Positions 1 to 7,347 are shown, counted from the first letter of the stretch. The stretch: 13,064 bases of DNA from Pseudomonadota bacterium (GCA_023415035.1 JAEZLX010000143.1:1-13064); one strand, 5' to 3'. The notes: generated from the letters alone by a model not told the origin. Translations and numbers: made by a program.

Positions 1-119
1 GGGTGCGCGCCCCTGGAGAGTTCCTCCGAGACGCCATATCCAGACCGCGCGTCAAGGCCAGTTCCTCTATGTGATGGCCGGATTCGGGCTTTCTACAACA
101 CGATTAGGTGACAGAGCCA
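1..119. other. Left-edge stretch with no identifiable gene
   Basis: This is the sequence on the far side of the rpoZ terminator. In the plus frame starting at base 1 it is open from the window edge to a TGA at 109-111 (about 36 codons), so it could be the 3' end of a gene cut by the window. The fragment is too short and too featureless for me to recognise, and other frames are open too, as expected in GC-rich DNA. On the minus strand the gene usually found after rpoZ in this group (spoT/relA) is not readable here. I see no tRNA, convincing promoter or repeat. Confidence 0.3.
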
Positions 120-150
120 AAAGAAAACCCGCCTGTGGCGGGTTTTCTTT
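120..150 (-). terminator. Rho-independent terminator after rpoZ, probably bidirectional
   Basis: A perfect 14-bp inverted repeat (AAAGAAAACCCGCC / GGCGGGTTTTCTTT) encloses a 3-base loop at 134-136. The GC core is flanked by A-rich and T-rich arms, so transcripts from either strand would end in a hairpin followed by a U-rich tract. It lies 20 bases past the rpoZ stop and should end the minus-strand yicC-gmk-rpoZ unit. The symmetric arms could also stop any plus-strand transcript entering from the left edge. Confidence 0.9.
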
Positions 151-170
151 GACTGGGCGTGCCGGATGGC

Positions 171-374
171 TCAGGTCGGAACCTTCTTGAGCATTTCCAG
201 GCCGACCTTGCCGGCCGCGATTTCGCGCAGGGCCGTCACGGCGGGCTTGTTCTTGCTCTCGATCTTGGGCGCGTGGCCCTGGCTGAGCATGCGGGCACGG
301 TAGGTGGCGGCCAGTACGAGTTGGAAGCGGTTCGGAACCTTTTCCAGACAGTCTTCAACGGTGATGCGTGCCAT
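171..374 (-). CDS. rpoZ: RNA polymerase omega subunit
   Basis: This 67-residue protein is the omega subunit of RNA polymerase, which binds the beta' subunit, helps assemble the core enzyme, and in proteobacteria contributes to a ppGpp site. It begins MARITVEDCLEKVPNRF and continues with LVLAATYRAR and NKPAVTALREIAAGK, which are classic for RpoZ; the length is typical for beta-proteobacteria. The start at 374 is preceded by GAGG about 7 bases upstream; the frame continues further upstream, but the extension is not conserved-looking. It is third in a minus-strand run after yicC and gmk, 34 bases from gmk, and is followed by a strong terminator instead of an immediately adjacent spoT. Confidence 0.97.
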   Translation of the reverse strand: MARITVEDCLEKVPNRFQLVLAATYRARMLSQGHAPKIESKNKPAVTALREIAAGKVGLEMLKKVPT

Positions 375-408
375 AGTTACCTCGATCGGTGAGGGTGGTT
401 CGGTGCGT

Positions 409-1029
409 TCAGTGGATGCCGAGTGCGGCAAACGTATCGCGACGGGCGTTGCGCTGGGCGGCGTACTTCAGCCGCTGCGCATGCACGATGGCCTTGAGAT
501 CGAACAAGGCGCGCTCGAATAACTCGTTGATTATAACGAAGTCGAATTCCCTGGCGTGACTCATCTCGTTGACGGCGTTCTTCAGCCGCAGCTCGATGGT
601 GTCCGCGCTGTCCTCGTTGCGCCGCTCCAGGCGCGAGCGCAGCTCTTCCCAGCTCGGCGGCAGGATGAACACCAGCACCGCATTGGGGAAGATGCGCTTG
701 ACCTGGATGGCACCCTGGAAGTCGATCTCCAGCACCACGTCGGCGCCCTGCTGCATGCGCTGCTCGATGGCCTGTTTGGAGGTGCCGTAACGGTTGCCGT
801 GCACGTTCGCCCATTCCAGAAACGCGTTCTGGGCGATCATGCTGTCGAATGTCTCGTTGCTCACGAAATAGTATTCGCGGCCATGCACTTCCTGACCGCG
901 CGGACGGCGGGTGGTGTGCGAGACGGACGGCACCACCTGCTTGTCCACTTCCATGAGAGCCCTGACGAGGCTCGATTTGCCTGCCCCGCTCGGGGCCGCG
1001 ACGACGAACAGGTTGCCGGGGTATTCCAT
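409..1029 (-). CDS. gmk: Guanylate kinase
   Basis: This cytosolic nucleoside-monophosphate kinase converts GMP (or dGMP) and ATP to GDP and ADP, an essential step of purine nucleotide supply. The 206-residue length matches the family. The P-loop is APSGAGKSS at residues 12-20. The GMP-binding region follows, with SVSHTTRRPRGQE and GREYYFVS, then LEIDFQGA and a lid region rich in Arg (SRLERRNED). The start MEYPGNLFVVAAPSG sits directly before the first beta strand, as usual. It lies 47 bases downstream of yicC and 34 bases before rpoZ, the standard yicC-gmk-rpoZ order of beta-proteobacteria, so the three are probably co-transcribed. Confidence 0.97.
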   Translation of the reverse strand: MEYPGNLFVVAAPSGAGKSSLVRALMEVDKQVVPSVSHTTRRPRGQEVHGREYYFVSNETFDSMIAQNAFLEWANVHGNRYGTSKQAIEQRMQQGADVVLEIDFQGAIQVKRIFPNAVLVFILPPSWEELRSRLERRNEDSADTIELRLKNAVNEMSHAREFDFVIINELFERALFDLKAIVHAQRLKYAAQRNARRDTFAALGIH

Positions 1030-1076
1030 CGGACAATTTTACCGGAACCGGCAAGAGCGGGCCGGCGGCAGTCTGT

Positions 1077-1982
1077 TCATTCCAGGTTCTGGACCTGTTC
1101 GCGCATCTGCTCGATCAGCACTTTCATGTCCACCGAGATGCGGGTGAGCTCCAGGCTGGACGATTTCGAGCCCAGGGTGTTGGCCTCGCGGTGCAGTTCC
1201 TGGATCAGGAAGTCCAGGCGCTTGCCGACTTCGCCACCCTTGCCGAGCAGGCGCTCGATCTCGTCGAGGTGGGCGCCGAGGCGGGTGAGCTCCTCGGCCA
1301 CGTCGATGCGGATGGCGAAGGCGGTGGCTTCCGTCAGGGCGCGGTCCTGGGCGGCCTCGCTGGAGGTGTGGGTGCCGGCGGCGCCCAGTGCCTCGTCCCA
1401 GCGGTCGAGGAAGCGCTGGCGCTGCTGCTCGACCAGCGCCGGGATCAGGGGCTGGGCATCCTGGGCGAGCTGGCGCAGCTGGCGCAGGCGGTCGAGCAGC
1501 ATGTCGGTCAGGCGGGCGCCTTCGCGGGCACGCGCCTCGAGCAGGGCCTGTACGGCGCGGGCGCCAAGTTCGACCAGGGTTTCCTGCCAGTTGCCCGGCT
1601 GGGCGGACTGGCGCGAGGTGAGTTGCACGATGTCGGCCACCGACAGGGGCGCGGCCTTGGGGAACCAGGCCTGGACACCATCCTGCAGGGCAGCCAGGCG
1701 TTGCAGGTCGTTGGGGCTGGGCGCGCGCAGGCTGCCGTCGTGGCGGCCTTCGATCCAGGCGCGCACCTCGACCTTGCCACGCTTGAGGCGGGCGGTCAGA
1801 AGTTCGCGCAGGGCGGGTTCGGCGCCCCGCAGGTCGTCGGAGAGCTTGAAGGCGAGGTCAAGGAAGCGGCTGTTGACCGACCGGATCTCGATTCCCAGGC
1901 CCGCGCGACCGGATTCGCCGGTCGTGTCGGAACTGTCACCACTTTGGGCCGTGGCATAGCCGGTCATGCTGTAAACTGGCAT
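1077..1982 (-). CDS. yicC: YicC-family endoribonuclease
   Basis: This 301-residue protein belongs to the YicC/YloC family, with an N-terminal YicC domain and a C-terminal DUF1732 domain. E. coli YicC is a single-strand endoribonuclease reported to act in sRNA (RyhB) turnover. Visible hallmarks are the N-terminus MPVYSMTGYA, EIRSVNSRFLDLAFKL, a Lys/Arg-rich strand (LLTARLKRGKVEV), and the C-terminal block RIDVAEELTRLGAHLDEI followed by GKRLDFLIQELHREANTLGSK. It is the first gene of the minus-strand unit and is divergent from the protein kinase gene, with about 76 bases between the two starts. Confidence 0.95.
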   Translation of the reverse strand: MPVYSMTGYATAQSGDSSDTTGESGRAGLGIEIRSVNSRFLDLAFKLSDDLRGAEPALRELLTARLKRGKVEVRAWIEGRHDGSLRAPSPNDLQRLAALQDGVQAWFPKAAPLSVADIVQLTSRQSAQPGNWQETLVELGARAVQALLEARAREGARLTDMLLDRLRQLRQLAQDAQPLIPALVEQQRQRFLDRWDEALGAAGTHTSSEAAQDRALTEATAFAIRIDVAEELTRLGAHLDEIERLLGKGGEVGKRLDFLIQELHREANTLGSKSSSLELTRISVDMKVLIEQMREQVQNLE

Positions 1983-2017
1983 CGGACATAGAGGGCCGCT
2001 ATGGGGCCTAACAGATT

Positions 2018-2040
2018 GAATGCCTCCGTATAAGGCATTC
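2018..2040. promoter_or_regulatory. Hairpin or operator in the yicC/kinase divergent region
   Basis: The 76-base gap between the divergent yicC and kinase starts holds a 7-bp inverted repeat, GAATGCC / GGCATTC, with a 9-base spacer. It ends 18 bases before the preferred kinase ATG at 2059. The position fits an operator or a 5'-leader hairpin of the kinase mRNA, but there is no U-tract, so it is not a terminator. The regulator is unknown. No convincing -35/-10 pair could be assigned by eye for either gene. Confidence 0.35.
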
Positions 2041-2058
2041 CGGACTTCTCAGCGCATT

Positions 2059-3063
2059 ATGTCAAAGGTCAAACCCGCTCCTTTGCCTCCCGATACCGTC
2101 ATTGGCGGCTACCGCATCGTCAGGAAACTGGCGGCCGGAGGTTTCGGGGTCGTGTATCTGGCCGTCGACACCGAGGGCCAGCAGGTTGCCATCAAGGAAT
2201 ACCTGCCTTCTTCGCTGGCCACGCGGGCGCCGGGCGAGCTGCTGCCGCAGGTGCCGCCGGAGAAGCTGTCGCTGTACCGCCTGGGCCTCAAGAGCTTCTT
2301 CGAAGAGGGGCGCGCGCTGGCGCAGATCTCGCACCAGTCGGTGGTCAGCGTGCTCAACTTCTTCCGCGAGAACGAGACCGTCTACATGGTCATGAACTAC
2401 CTGGAGGGGGCGTCCCTGCAGGAGTTCATCATCACCGCGCGCGAGCTCAAGAAGCAGAAGGTGTTCCGCGAGTCGACGATCCGCTCGCTGTACGACGAGG
2501 TGCTGCGAGGGCTGCGCATCGTGCACCAGCACAAGATGCTGCACCTGGACATCAAGCCGGCCAACATCTTCATCACCGACGACAACCGGGCGGTACTGAT
2601 CGACTTCGGTGCGGCGCGCGAGGTGCTGAGCAAGGAAGGCAACTTTATCCGCCCGATGTACACGCCGGGCTTTGCGGCGCCCGAGATGTACCGGCGCGAC
2701 TCCAGCATGGGGCCGTGGACCGACATCTACGCCATCGGTGCCTGCATCTACGCCAGCATGCAGGGCTATCCGCCCAATGACGCGCCGCAGCGACTGGAAA
2801 AAGACCGTCTGTCGCTGGCGCTCTCCCGTCTGCGCGGCGTGTACTCCGACAACCTGATCGAGGTGGTCGAATGGTGCATGTCGCTCGATCCGCTCTCGCG
2901 CCCGCAGTCTGTTTTTGCGCTGCAAAAGGAACTCAGCCGTGAAACCGAACGCAGCTACACCAAGCTGACGGTGGCCGAGAAGATGCGCCTGCAGTTCGAC
3001 AGTCTGGTGGCGGACAAGAGCAAGTCGGCGCGCAAATCCGACGCCGGGACCAAGTTCCGATGA
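2059..3063 (+). CDS. Hanks-type serine/threonine protein kinase
   Basis: This 334-residue cytosolic protein kinase transfers phosphate from ATP to Ser/Thr of unknown targets. The kinase fold fills most of the chain: Gly loop AAGGFGVVY (25-33), catalytic Lys46 in VAIKEY, catalytic loop HLDIKPAN with Asp164 and Asn169, metal-binding DFG at 182-184, APE at 207-209, and WTDIYAIG after it. HLD replaces the common HRD, so it is a non-RD type kinase not expected to need activation-loop Arg contacts. No transmembrane segment or PASTA repeats are present. The frame is open from an ATG at 2020, but the start at 2059 (MSKVKPAPLPPDT) leads directly into the kinase domain; neither has a strong ribosome site. 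Its stop overlaps the next start (ATGA), tying it to the PP2C phosphatase as a writer/eraser pair. Confidence 0.92.
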   Translation: MSKVKPAPLPPDTVIGGYRIVRKLAAGGFGVVYLAVDTEGQQVAIKEYLPSSLATRAPGELLPQVPPEKLSLYRLGLKSFFEEGRALAQISHQSVVSVLNFFRENETVYMVMNYLEGASLQEFIITARELKKQKVFRESTIRSLYDEVLRGLRIVHQHKMLHLDIKPANIFITDDNRAVLIDFGAAREVLSKEGNFIRPMYTPGFAAPEMYRRDSSMGPWTDIYAIGACIYASMQGYPPNDAPQRLEKDRLSLALSRLRGVYSDNLIEVVEWCMSLDPLSRPQSVFALQKELSRETERSYTKLTVAEKMRLQFDSLVADKSKSARKSDAGTKFR

Positions 3064-3968
3064 AATTTTCCGTCTACCAGATCAGCCGCCAGGGGGGGCG
3101 TGAACGCAACGAGGACCGCATGGGCTATGCGTACACGCGCGAGTCCGGGCTGCTGGTGCTGGCCGACGGCATGGGGGGGCACCCCGACGGTGCGATGGCC
3201 GCGCAGCTGGCGCTGCAGACGGTGTCGGCCTATTTCCAGAAGGCGGCCTCGCCCGCCGTGCGTCAGGTGCCCGAATTTCTGGGCAGTGCGCTGATGGCGG
3301 CGCACCACCAGATCATCCGCTACGCGGCGGAAAAAGGCATGCTGGACACGCCGCGTACCACGCTGGTGGCGGCCGTGCTGGAGCGGGGCCACCTGCACTG
3401 GGTCCATTGCGGCGATTCGCGCCTGTACGTGGTGCGCAACGGCGAGCTGCTCACACGCACGCGCGATCACTCGTACATCGAACAGCAGGCGAACCTGGGC
3501 CGCGCCACCGACAACATCAACCGCAACATCCTCTACACCTGCCTGGGCTCGCCCGCCAAGCCGGTGTTCGACATCTCGGGGCCGTTGCAGCTGGTGCAGG
3601 GCGACCGGGTGATGCTGTGCTCCGACGGGCTCTGGGGCATGGTCAAGGATCACGAGATTGCCTACGAACTGTCGCGGCGCACGCTGGACCAGGCGGTGCC
3701 GGACATGGTGGAACTGGCACTCAAGCGCGGCGGCGCCCGTTGCGACAATGTGACGGTGCTGGCCATGGAGTGGGAGACGCCAGACGAGTTCCAAGTCTCG
3801 CGCGTGTCCACCGACGACATCGAGGAGGGCGTGTTCGCGTCCACCATCCAGTCCGGTGTACCCGATCCGACGATCGAGGACCTGGACGACGAGGCGATCG
3901 AGCGTTCGATCGCCGAGATCAACGAGGCGATCCGGCGCACGGCCGAACGCCACTCTTCTTCATCCTGA
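3060..3968 (+). CDS. PP2C-family Ser/Thr protein phosphatase
   Basis: This 302-residue metal-dependent phosphatase of the PP2C/PPM family probably reverses phosphorylation by the kinase encoded just upstream. Motifs in order are RNED (Asp19), LADGMGGH with metal-binding Asp36, HCGDSRLYVVRNGEL, CSDGLWG with Asp189, and CDNVTVL with Asp229-Asn230. All acidic residues for the two-metal centre appear to be present. The C-terminal ~70 residues after the catalytic domain are acidic (rich in Asp/Glu) and of unknown role. It overlaps the kinase gene by 4 bases, so translation is likely coupled, and it ends 10 bases before rph. It resembles housekeeping Stp/PrpC-type enzymes more than T6SS PppA given its neighbours. 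Confidence 0.92.
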   Translation: MKFSVYQISRQGGRERNEDRMGYAYTRESGLLVLADGMGGHPDGAMAAQLALQTVSAYFQKAASPAVRQVPEFLGSALMAAHHQIIRYAAEKGMLDTPRTTLVAAVLERGHLHWVHCGDSRLYVVRNGELLTRTRDHSYIEQQANLGRATDNINRNILYTCLGSPAKPVFDISGPLQLVQGDRVMLCSDGLWGMVKDHEIAYELSRRTLDQAVPDMVELALKRGGARCDNVTVLAMEWETPDEFQVSRVSTDDIEEGVFASTIQSGVPDPTIEDLDDEAIERSIAEINEAIRRTAERHSSSS

Positions 3969-3978
3969 AGGATCCGAC

Positions 3979-4707
3979 ATGAGTCAACTGCAACGGCCCG
4001 AACAGCGGGCCTACGATGCTTTGCGCCCGGTGCGCATCACCCGCGGCTACACGATGCACGCCGAGGGCTCGGTGCTGATCGAGTTCGGCAACACGAAGGT
4101 GCTGTGCACGGCCTCGGTCGAGGAGAAGGTGCCGCCACACAAGAAGGGCAGCGGCGAGGGCTGGGTGACAGCCGAGTACGGCATGCTGCCACGCGCCACC
4201 CACACGCGCAGCAGCCGGGAGGCCGCCAAGGGCAAGCAGAGCGGGCGCACACAGGAAATCCAGCGCCTGATCGGCCGCTCGATGCGGGCGGTGTTCGACC
4301 TGCAGGCCCTGGGCGAGCGCACCATCTCGCTGGACTGCGACGTGCTGCAGGCCGATGGCGGCACGCGCACGGCCAGCATCACCGGGGCCTTCGTGGCTGC
4401 ACACGATGCCGTCAGCAAGCTGCTGGCCGAGGGCAAGATCGCCACGTCGCCGATCAAGGACTTCGTGGCTGCCGTGTCGGTGGGGATCCTGGAAGGCGTG
4501 CCGCTGCTGGATCTGGAATACGTGGAAGATTCCACGTGCGATACCGACATGAACGTGGTGATGACCGGCGCCGGCCACTACGTGGAGGTACAGGGTACCG
4601 CAGAGGGCGTGGCCTTCACCCGTCAGGAGATGGACGCGCTGCTGAGGCTGGCCGAAAATGGCATCGCCGAACTGATCGCGCTGCAGAAGGCGGCGCTGGG
4701 GGTATGA
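3979..4707 (+). CDS. rph: Ribonuclease PH (tRNA nucleotidyltransferase)
   Basis: This 242-residue phosphorolytic 3'-to-5' exoribonuclease trims tRNA 3' ends using inorganic phosphate and forms a hexameric ring. The length matches full-length functional RNase PH, so it is not truncated as in E. coli K-12. Hallmarks are RPVRITRGYT, EGSVLIEFGNTKVLC, PRATHTR, RTQEIQRLIGRS, DCDVLQADGGTRTASITGA (phosphate-binding Arg region) and DTDMNVVMT. The start at 3979 has AAGGA about 7 bases upstream; an upstream in-frame extension overlaps the phosphatase gene and is rejected. The stop overlaps the rdgB start (ATGA). Confidence 0.97.
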   Translation: MSQLQRPEQRAYDALRPVRITRGYTMHAEGSVLIEFGNTKVLCTASVEEKVPPHKKGSGEGWVTAEYGMLPRATHTRSSREAAKGKQSGRTQEIQRLIGRSMRAVFDLQALGERTISLDCDVLQADGGTRTASITGAFVAAHDAVSKLLAEGKIATSPIKDFVAAVSVGILEGVPLLDLEYVEDSTCDTDMNVVMTGAGHYVEVQGTAEGVAFTRQEMDALLRLAENGIAELIALQKAALGV

Positions 4708-5312
4708 CCGTGAGACTGGTGCTGGCCTCGAACAACCGCGGCAAGCTGGCCGAGCTGCAGGACCTGTTCGCGCCGCTGGGCGTGGAGCTGGTGCGCCAGG
4801 CCGATCTGGGCATTCCCGAGACACCCGAACCCTACCGCACCTTCGTGGAGAACGCGCTGACCAAGGCGCGCCACGCCGCGCGCGAAAGCGGCCTGCCGGC
4901 GCTGGCCGACGACGCCGGCCTGTGCGTGGAGGCTTTCGGCGGTCAGCCGGGCGTGGACACGGCCTATTACTGCACGCGCTTCGGCTACGAGAAGAGCGAC
5001 GCCAACAACGTGCGCGCCCTGCTTGAGCAGCTGGCGGGTGTGGAAGACCGGCGCGCGGCCATGGTGAGCACGCTGGTGGCGGTGCGCAGTGCCGATGATC
5101 CGGAGCCGCTGGTGGCCTCGGGCCGCGTGTCGGGGCTGATCATGCAGGAGCCGGTGGGTGACGGCGGCTTCGGCTTCGACCCCGTGATGTTCCTGCCCGA
5201 GTTCGGCAAGACGTTTGCCCAGCTGCCGACCGATGTGAAGAACGCCAACAGCCACCGGGGCAAGGCGGCGCGGCAGATGCTGGCGCTGATGCGCGAGCGG
5301 TGGTTCTCATGA
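4704..5312 (+). CDS. rdgB: dITP/XTP pyrophosphatase (RdgB/HAM1 family)
   Basis: This 202-residue house-cleaning enzyme hydrolyses non-canonical purine nucleotides (dITP, ITP, XTP) to monophosphates and pyrophosphate, keeping them out of DNA and RNA. Visible motifs are LASNNRGKLAEL at the N-terminus (SNN-GK substrate loop), ADDAGLCVEAFGGQPGV with Asp69/Asp70, SGRVSG, GDGGFGFDPVMF, and SHRGKA near the C-terminus. The start at 4704 overlaps the rph stop by 4 bases. A GTG at 4710 is an alternative that would shorten it by two residues. It sits inside the rph-rdgB-hemW run typical of beta-proteobacteria. Confidence 0.96.
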   Translation: MTVRLVLASNNRGKLAELQDLFAPLGVELVRQADLGIPETPEPYRTFVENALTKARHAARESGLPALADDAGLCVEAFGGQPGVDTAYYCTRFGYEKSDANNVRALLEQLAGVEDRRAAMVSTLVAVRSADDPEPLVASGRVSGLIMQEPVGDGGFGFDPVMFLPEFGKTFAQLPTDVKNANSHRGKAARQMLALMRERWFS

Positions 5313-6517
5313 CCGGCGACGCGCTGCGGCACTGGACGCGACCCGGCACCCTGCAGCTGCAGGAGCTGCCGCCACTGTCGCTGTACATCCACCTGCCGTG
5401 GTGCCTGAAGAAGTGCCCCTACTGCGATTTCAACTCGCACGAATGGAGCGCGACCGCCGCGCCGGGTGTGGCGATGCCCGAGATGGACTATGTGGTGGCG
5501 GTGGTGGCCGACTTGGAGTCGGCGCTGCCGCTGATCTGGGGCCGTACGGTGCAGACGGTGTTCATCGGTGGCGGCACGCCCAGCCTGTTTTCGCCCGATG
5601 CCATCGACCGGCTGCTGTCGGACGTGCGCGCGCGCCTGCGCCTGGCGCCAGGCGCCGAGGTGACACTGGAGGCCAACCCCGGCACCTTCGAGAAAGACCG
5701 TTTCCGCGCGTTTCGCGAGGCGGGCGTGACGCGCCTGTCGATCGGCGTGCAGAGCTTCAATGACGGGCACCTGAAGGCGCTGGGCCGGGTGCATGACCGC
5801 GCGCAGGCCATGGCCGCGGTGGAGGAGGCGGCGCAGGCCTTCGAGACATTCAATCTCGACATCATGTACGCGCTGCCGGGGCAGACCCTGGCGCAGTGCG
5901 AGGAGGACATCCGCACGGCGCTGTCGTTCGCGCCGCCGCACATCTCGATCTATCACCTGACGATCGAGCCGAACACGGTGTTCGCCAAGTTCCCGCCGGC
6001 GGTGCCCGAGGACGACGACGCCTACGCCATGCTGGACCGCATCACCGAACTGACGGCGGGCGCGGGGCTGGCACGTTACGAGGTCTCGGCCTACGCGCGG
6101 GCCGGGCACCGCTGCCAGCACAACCTCAATTACTGGCAGTTTGGCGACTACCTGGGCATCGGGGCGGGGGCGCACAGCAAACTCAGCTTTGCCCACCGTG
6201 TGCTGCGGCAGGTGCGCGCGCGCGAGCCGCGCCTGTACATGGATCGCGCGCGAGCCGGTGATGCGGTGGTTCAGTCCGACGAGGTGGCGCGGCGCGACCT
6301 GCCGTTCGAATACATGCTCAACGCCCTGCGCCTGCGTGAAGGCTTTGCCGTGCGCGAGATGCTGGAGCGCACGGGGTTGCCCGCATCGGCATTCAGGGAC
6401 GGCATCGATGCCGGGGTGTCCAAGGGCTGGCTGGTGGAAGAGGCCGGCCGGGTGCGGCCCACCGAGCGCGGCTTCGATTTCCTGAGCGACCTGCAGACGC
6501 TGTTCCTGCCTGATTGA
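5309..6517 (+). CDS. hemW: HemW, radical SAM heme chaperone
   Basis: This 402-residue radical-SAM protein belongs to the HemW group, which binds heme and is implicated in its delivery, and is often misannotated as coproporphyrinogen III oxidase (HemN). The iron-sulfur motif is C32-LKK-C36-PY-C39, followed by DFNSH. The SAM-binding GGGTPSLF comes next, then EANPGTFEKDRF and RLSIGVQSFN. The HemW signature HNLNYW and GIGAGAHS lie in the C-terminal half. HemN-type enzymes instead have a further Cys after CxxC; here that position is Phe. The start at 5309 overlaps the rdgB stop by 4 bases; an ATG at 5300 in the same frame is possible. It is the last gene of the tightly packed plus-strand operon. 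Confidence 0.95.
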   Translation: MTGDALRHWTRPGTLQLQELPPLSLYIHLPWCLKKCPYCDFNSHEWSATAAPGVAMPEMDYVVAVVADLESALPLIWGRTVQTVFIGGGTPSLFSPDAIDRLLSDVRARLRLAPGAEVTLEANPGTFEKDRFRAFREAGVTRLSIGVQSFNDGHLKALGRVHDRAQAMAAVEEAAQAFETFNLDIMYALPGQTLAQCEEDIRTALSFAPPHISIYHLTIEPNTVFAKFPPAVPEDDDAYAMLDRITELTAGAGLARYEVSAYARAGHRCQHNLNYWQFGDYLGIGAGAHSKLSFAHRVLRQVRAREPRLYMDRARAGDAVVQSDEVARRDLPFEYMLNALRLREGFAVREMLERTGLPASAFRDGIDAGVSKGWLVEEAGRVRPTERGFDFLSDLQTLFLPD

Positions 6518-6594
6518 GTGATGCCGCGGGCACCGCAGCGCGGGGGCTTGTGGCAGACTGTGGACATCGCTTTTTTCCGGAGTGGAGCCTGCCC

Positions 6595-6879
6595 ATGAGC
6601 ATGAAGTTGACCGCCATCCGTGTGGCCGCCGCGGCCCTGACCGTTCTTGCCGCCCAGGCACATGCGCAGGACAGCACCAGTACTTGCCAGGCGGCCGCTG
6701 CCGAGAAGAAACTGGCTGGTGCCGCCAAGACGTCGTTTCTGAACAAGTGCGAGCGTGACGCCGCCGCCGCGTGCGACCTGGCCGCCGCCGAGAAGAAGCT
6801 GGCGGGCGCCGCCAAGACCAGCTTCACCAAGAAGTGCGTGCGCGACGCCGTGGGCGAGGCGCCGGCCGCCGGCAAGTAA
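6595..6879 (+). CDS. Small exported protein with two PsiF-type repeats
   Basis: This 94-residue protein has a clear Sec signal peptide: basic start, hydrophobic VAAAALTVLAA, and likely cleavage after A24 (AHA/QD). The mature part consists almost wholly of two copies of a Lys-rich repeat of form C-x(4-5)-AEKKLAGAAKTSF-xx-KC-xRDA. Cysteines at 31/52 and 60/81 have equal spacing of 21. This matches the PsiF repeat family, named after an E. coli phosphate-starvation-inducible gene of unknown biochemical function; the family link is by eye. A ribosome site (GGAG) lies about 10 bases upstream. It follows hemW by 77 bases and may have its own promoter; no Pho box was identified. The four Cys suggest two periplasmic disulfides (inference). 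Confidence 0.85.
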   Translation: MSMKLTAIRVAAAALTVLAAQAHAQDSTSTCQAAAAEKKLAGAAKTSFLNKCERDAAAACDLAAAEKKLAGAAKTSFTKKCVRDAVGEAPAAGK

Positions 6880-6895
6880 GCCGTCCTCGGGGGGC

Positions 6896-7282
6896 TCAGC
6901 GGCCCAGCATCTGGACCCAGTGGGTCTTGTAGGTGGTGCCGCTCTTCTTGACGCAGGCCGCGCCCATCGCGCGGTAGCTGGGGTCCATGATGTTGGCGCA
7001 GTGGGCGGCGCTGGCCAGCAGTTCCTTCATGACCTGGGGCACGCTGGCCTGGCCGCCGGCCAGGTTCTCGCCCACGGCGCCGGTGTAGCCCGCCGCGCTG
7101 GCGCGGTCGGCGGCACGGCTGCCGTCCGAGCCGGTGTGCGAGACGATGTTGTGGGCGGCCATGTCCGAGGCTTGCGCGCCCGCCGCGCTGGCCAACTGGG
7201 TGTTCCAGCCCAGTGGCGTGGTCGCGCCGAACGCCTGGCCGCCGCAGTTGCGGGCGCTGGCCCGGGCCTCGTTGATGGCGGC
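6896..7282 (-). pseudogene. CAP/SCP-domain protein, 5' end lost
   Basis: About 128 codons of the C-terminal part of a CAP superfamily (YkwD/SCP-like) protein remain, reading leftwards to a TGA at 6896-6898. Recognisable parts are INEARASARNCGG, LGWNTQLASAAGAQASDMA, AHNIVSHTGSDGS, VGENLAGG, and HCANIMDPSYRAMGAACV; the last two are CAP signature regions with conserved Glu and His. Family members are normally exported with a signal peptide. Here the signal peptide and first helix are missing because homology stops at about 7280-7283, where sequence identical to the effector gene at 12997 begins on the opposite strand. The frame stays open to 7822, but that extension is antisense to the effector remnant and the IS. 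No plausible start or promoter exists, so it is called a truncated pseudogene. Confidence 0.85.
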
Positions 7283-7347
7283 GTGCTGCAGGTGGAGTAC
7301 GGGGTGGCGACGGTGCTGTACGCGACGGCGCTGGGCACGCACGACGG
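7280..7347 (+). repeat. 68-bp exact repeat, copy 1
   Basis: These 68 bases are identical, base for base, to 12997-13064 at the right window edge. Copy 1 begins exactly where the CAP coding homology ends. Both copies encode the same peptide in the same frame (VLQVEYGVATVLYATALG). Identity to the left of 7280 breaks down within a few bases, although 7274-7279 is still similar. The repeat very probably extends past the window edge in copy 2, so 68 bp is a minimum. Confidence 0.97.

Noticed and set aside
39..72. Minus-strand TTGACG...TATGGC as a promoter
   Set aside because: The two boxes are only 11 bases apart, too close for a sigma-70 promoter.
556..1959. Long open plus-strand frame (467 codons) opposite gmk and yicC
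   Set aside because: Antisense shadow of two well-supported minus-strand genes in GC-rich DNA; composition is dominated by Arg/Ser and shows no domain.
2059..3968. T6SS regulatory pair PpkA/PppA
   Set aside because: No T6SS structural genes nearby; neighbours are housekeeping genes and no FHA or transmembrane segment is seen.
4985..6661. Long minus-strand frame (558 codons) opposite rdgB and hemW
   Set aside because: Shadow frame rich in Arg/His/Gln; the plus-strand genes have clear catalytic motifs across the whole region.
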